A DNA stretch of 5,724 nt from Bacillota bacterium (lineage in GTDB: Bacteria > Bacillota > Clostridia > Oscillospirales > Ruminococcaceae), in assembly GCA_023451415.1 (NCBI GenBank), contig JAEXZK010000068.1, forward strand, positions 1 to 5,724. The letters run 5' to 3'. Shown one piece after another: positions 5,671-5,724 of the stretch. Below the pieces are notes generated by a model. It was not told where the DNA came from. It worked only from the letters and a program-made list of their open reading frames with translations, and did not search any database. Made by a program: the position numbers and the translations under genes. Numbering within the stretch: position 1 is the stretch's first letter; every line of letters starts with the position of its first letter.

Positions 5671-5724
5671 TCAGCGCCGGGCCTGGAAAAACTCCCGCAG
5701 CAGGGCGGAACATTCCTCCTCCAG
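5671..5724 (-). CDS. tadA: tRNA-specific adenosine deaminase, extreme C-terminus (rest outside the window)
   Basis: Reading the minus strand from the window edge gives LEEECSALLREFFQARR followed by TGA at 5673-5671. The pattern E-E-C-[SA]-x-L-L-x-x-F-F-x-x-R-R is the characteristic last helix of bacterial TadA, which deaminates A34 to inosine in tRNA-Arg(ACG). Only 17 residues are visible and the zinc-binding HAE and PCxxC motifs lie outside, so the name rests on this tail alone. Another minus-strand frame is open across the same bases but gives a low-complexity product with no family resemblance. The orientation and a terminator downstream fit a real gene end. Confidence 0.65.
   Translation of the reverse strand: MEEECSALLREFFQARR

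Noticed and set aside
5510..5713. 67-codon minus-strand open frame at the right end
   Set aside because: It runs through the likely terminator and part of the CAP promoter and shows no family resemblance, while another minus-strand frame over the same bases ends as a TadA-like tail.

Overview
This 5.7-kb window is GC-rich, with strongly GC-biased third codon positions. Gene content and short Shine-Dalgarno-led operons suggest a high-GC Gram-positive anaerobe of the Clostridia, perhaps a gut Oscillospiraceae-type organism. That placement is inferred from overall style, not from a marker gene. There are four complete or nearly complete genes with intact reading frames, two gene fragments cut by the window edges, and three short intergenic regions rich in hairpins. 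I see no insertion sequence, CRISPR array, tRNA, rRNA or phage gene.

Layout. (1) 1-383, plus strand: the 3' part of a succinylglutamate desuccinylase/aspartoacylase-family zinc hydrolase. (2) 384-573: a convergent intergenic region with a near-perfect bidirectional terminator and a second GC-rich block of interlocking inverted repeats. (3) 574-3865, minus strand: a three-gene operon read right to left, consisting of an EamA/DMT-family transporter, a CdaR-type sugar-diacid regulator whose start codon overlaps the transporter stop (ATGA), and a type-1 glycerate kinase 35 bases further on. (4) 3866-4068: an AT-rich promoter region with two good -10 boxes and a small palindrome, followed by the terminator of the next gene. 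(5) 4069-5445, minus strand: a lipoprotein with three beta-rich repeats and a C-terminal CAP (YkwD/PR1-like) domain, with its own promoter and terminator. (6) 5446-5670: an intergenic region with that promoter, a likely terminator of the upstream gene, and a GC-rich structured stretch. (7) 5671-5724, minus strand: the last 17 codons of what looks like tadA (tRNA adenosine deaminase).

How the genes fit together. The CdaR-like regulator and glycerate kinase match the known logic of the enterobacterial gar/gud (galactarate/glucarate) system, where CdaR senses sugar diacids or glycerate and GarK phosphorylates the glycerate end product. Here the first gene of the operon is an EamA transporter, so the unit reads as a minimal import/sense/phosphorylate cassette for glycerate or a related hydroxy acid. 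The substrate is inference. The CAP lipoprotein is a separate transcription unit and probably acts at the cell surface. No candidate for a wholly new system stands out; the points most worth checking are the transporter-regulator-kinase cassette, the repeat region of the CAP lipoprotein, and the structured intergenic sequences.
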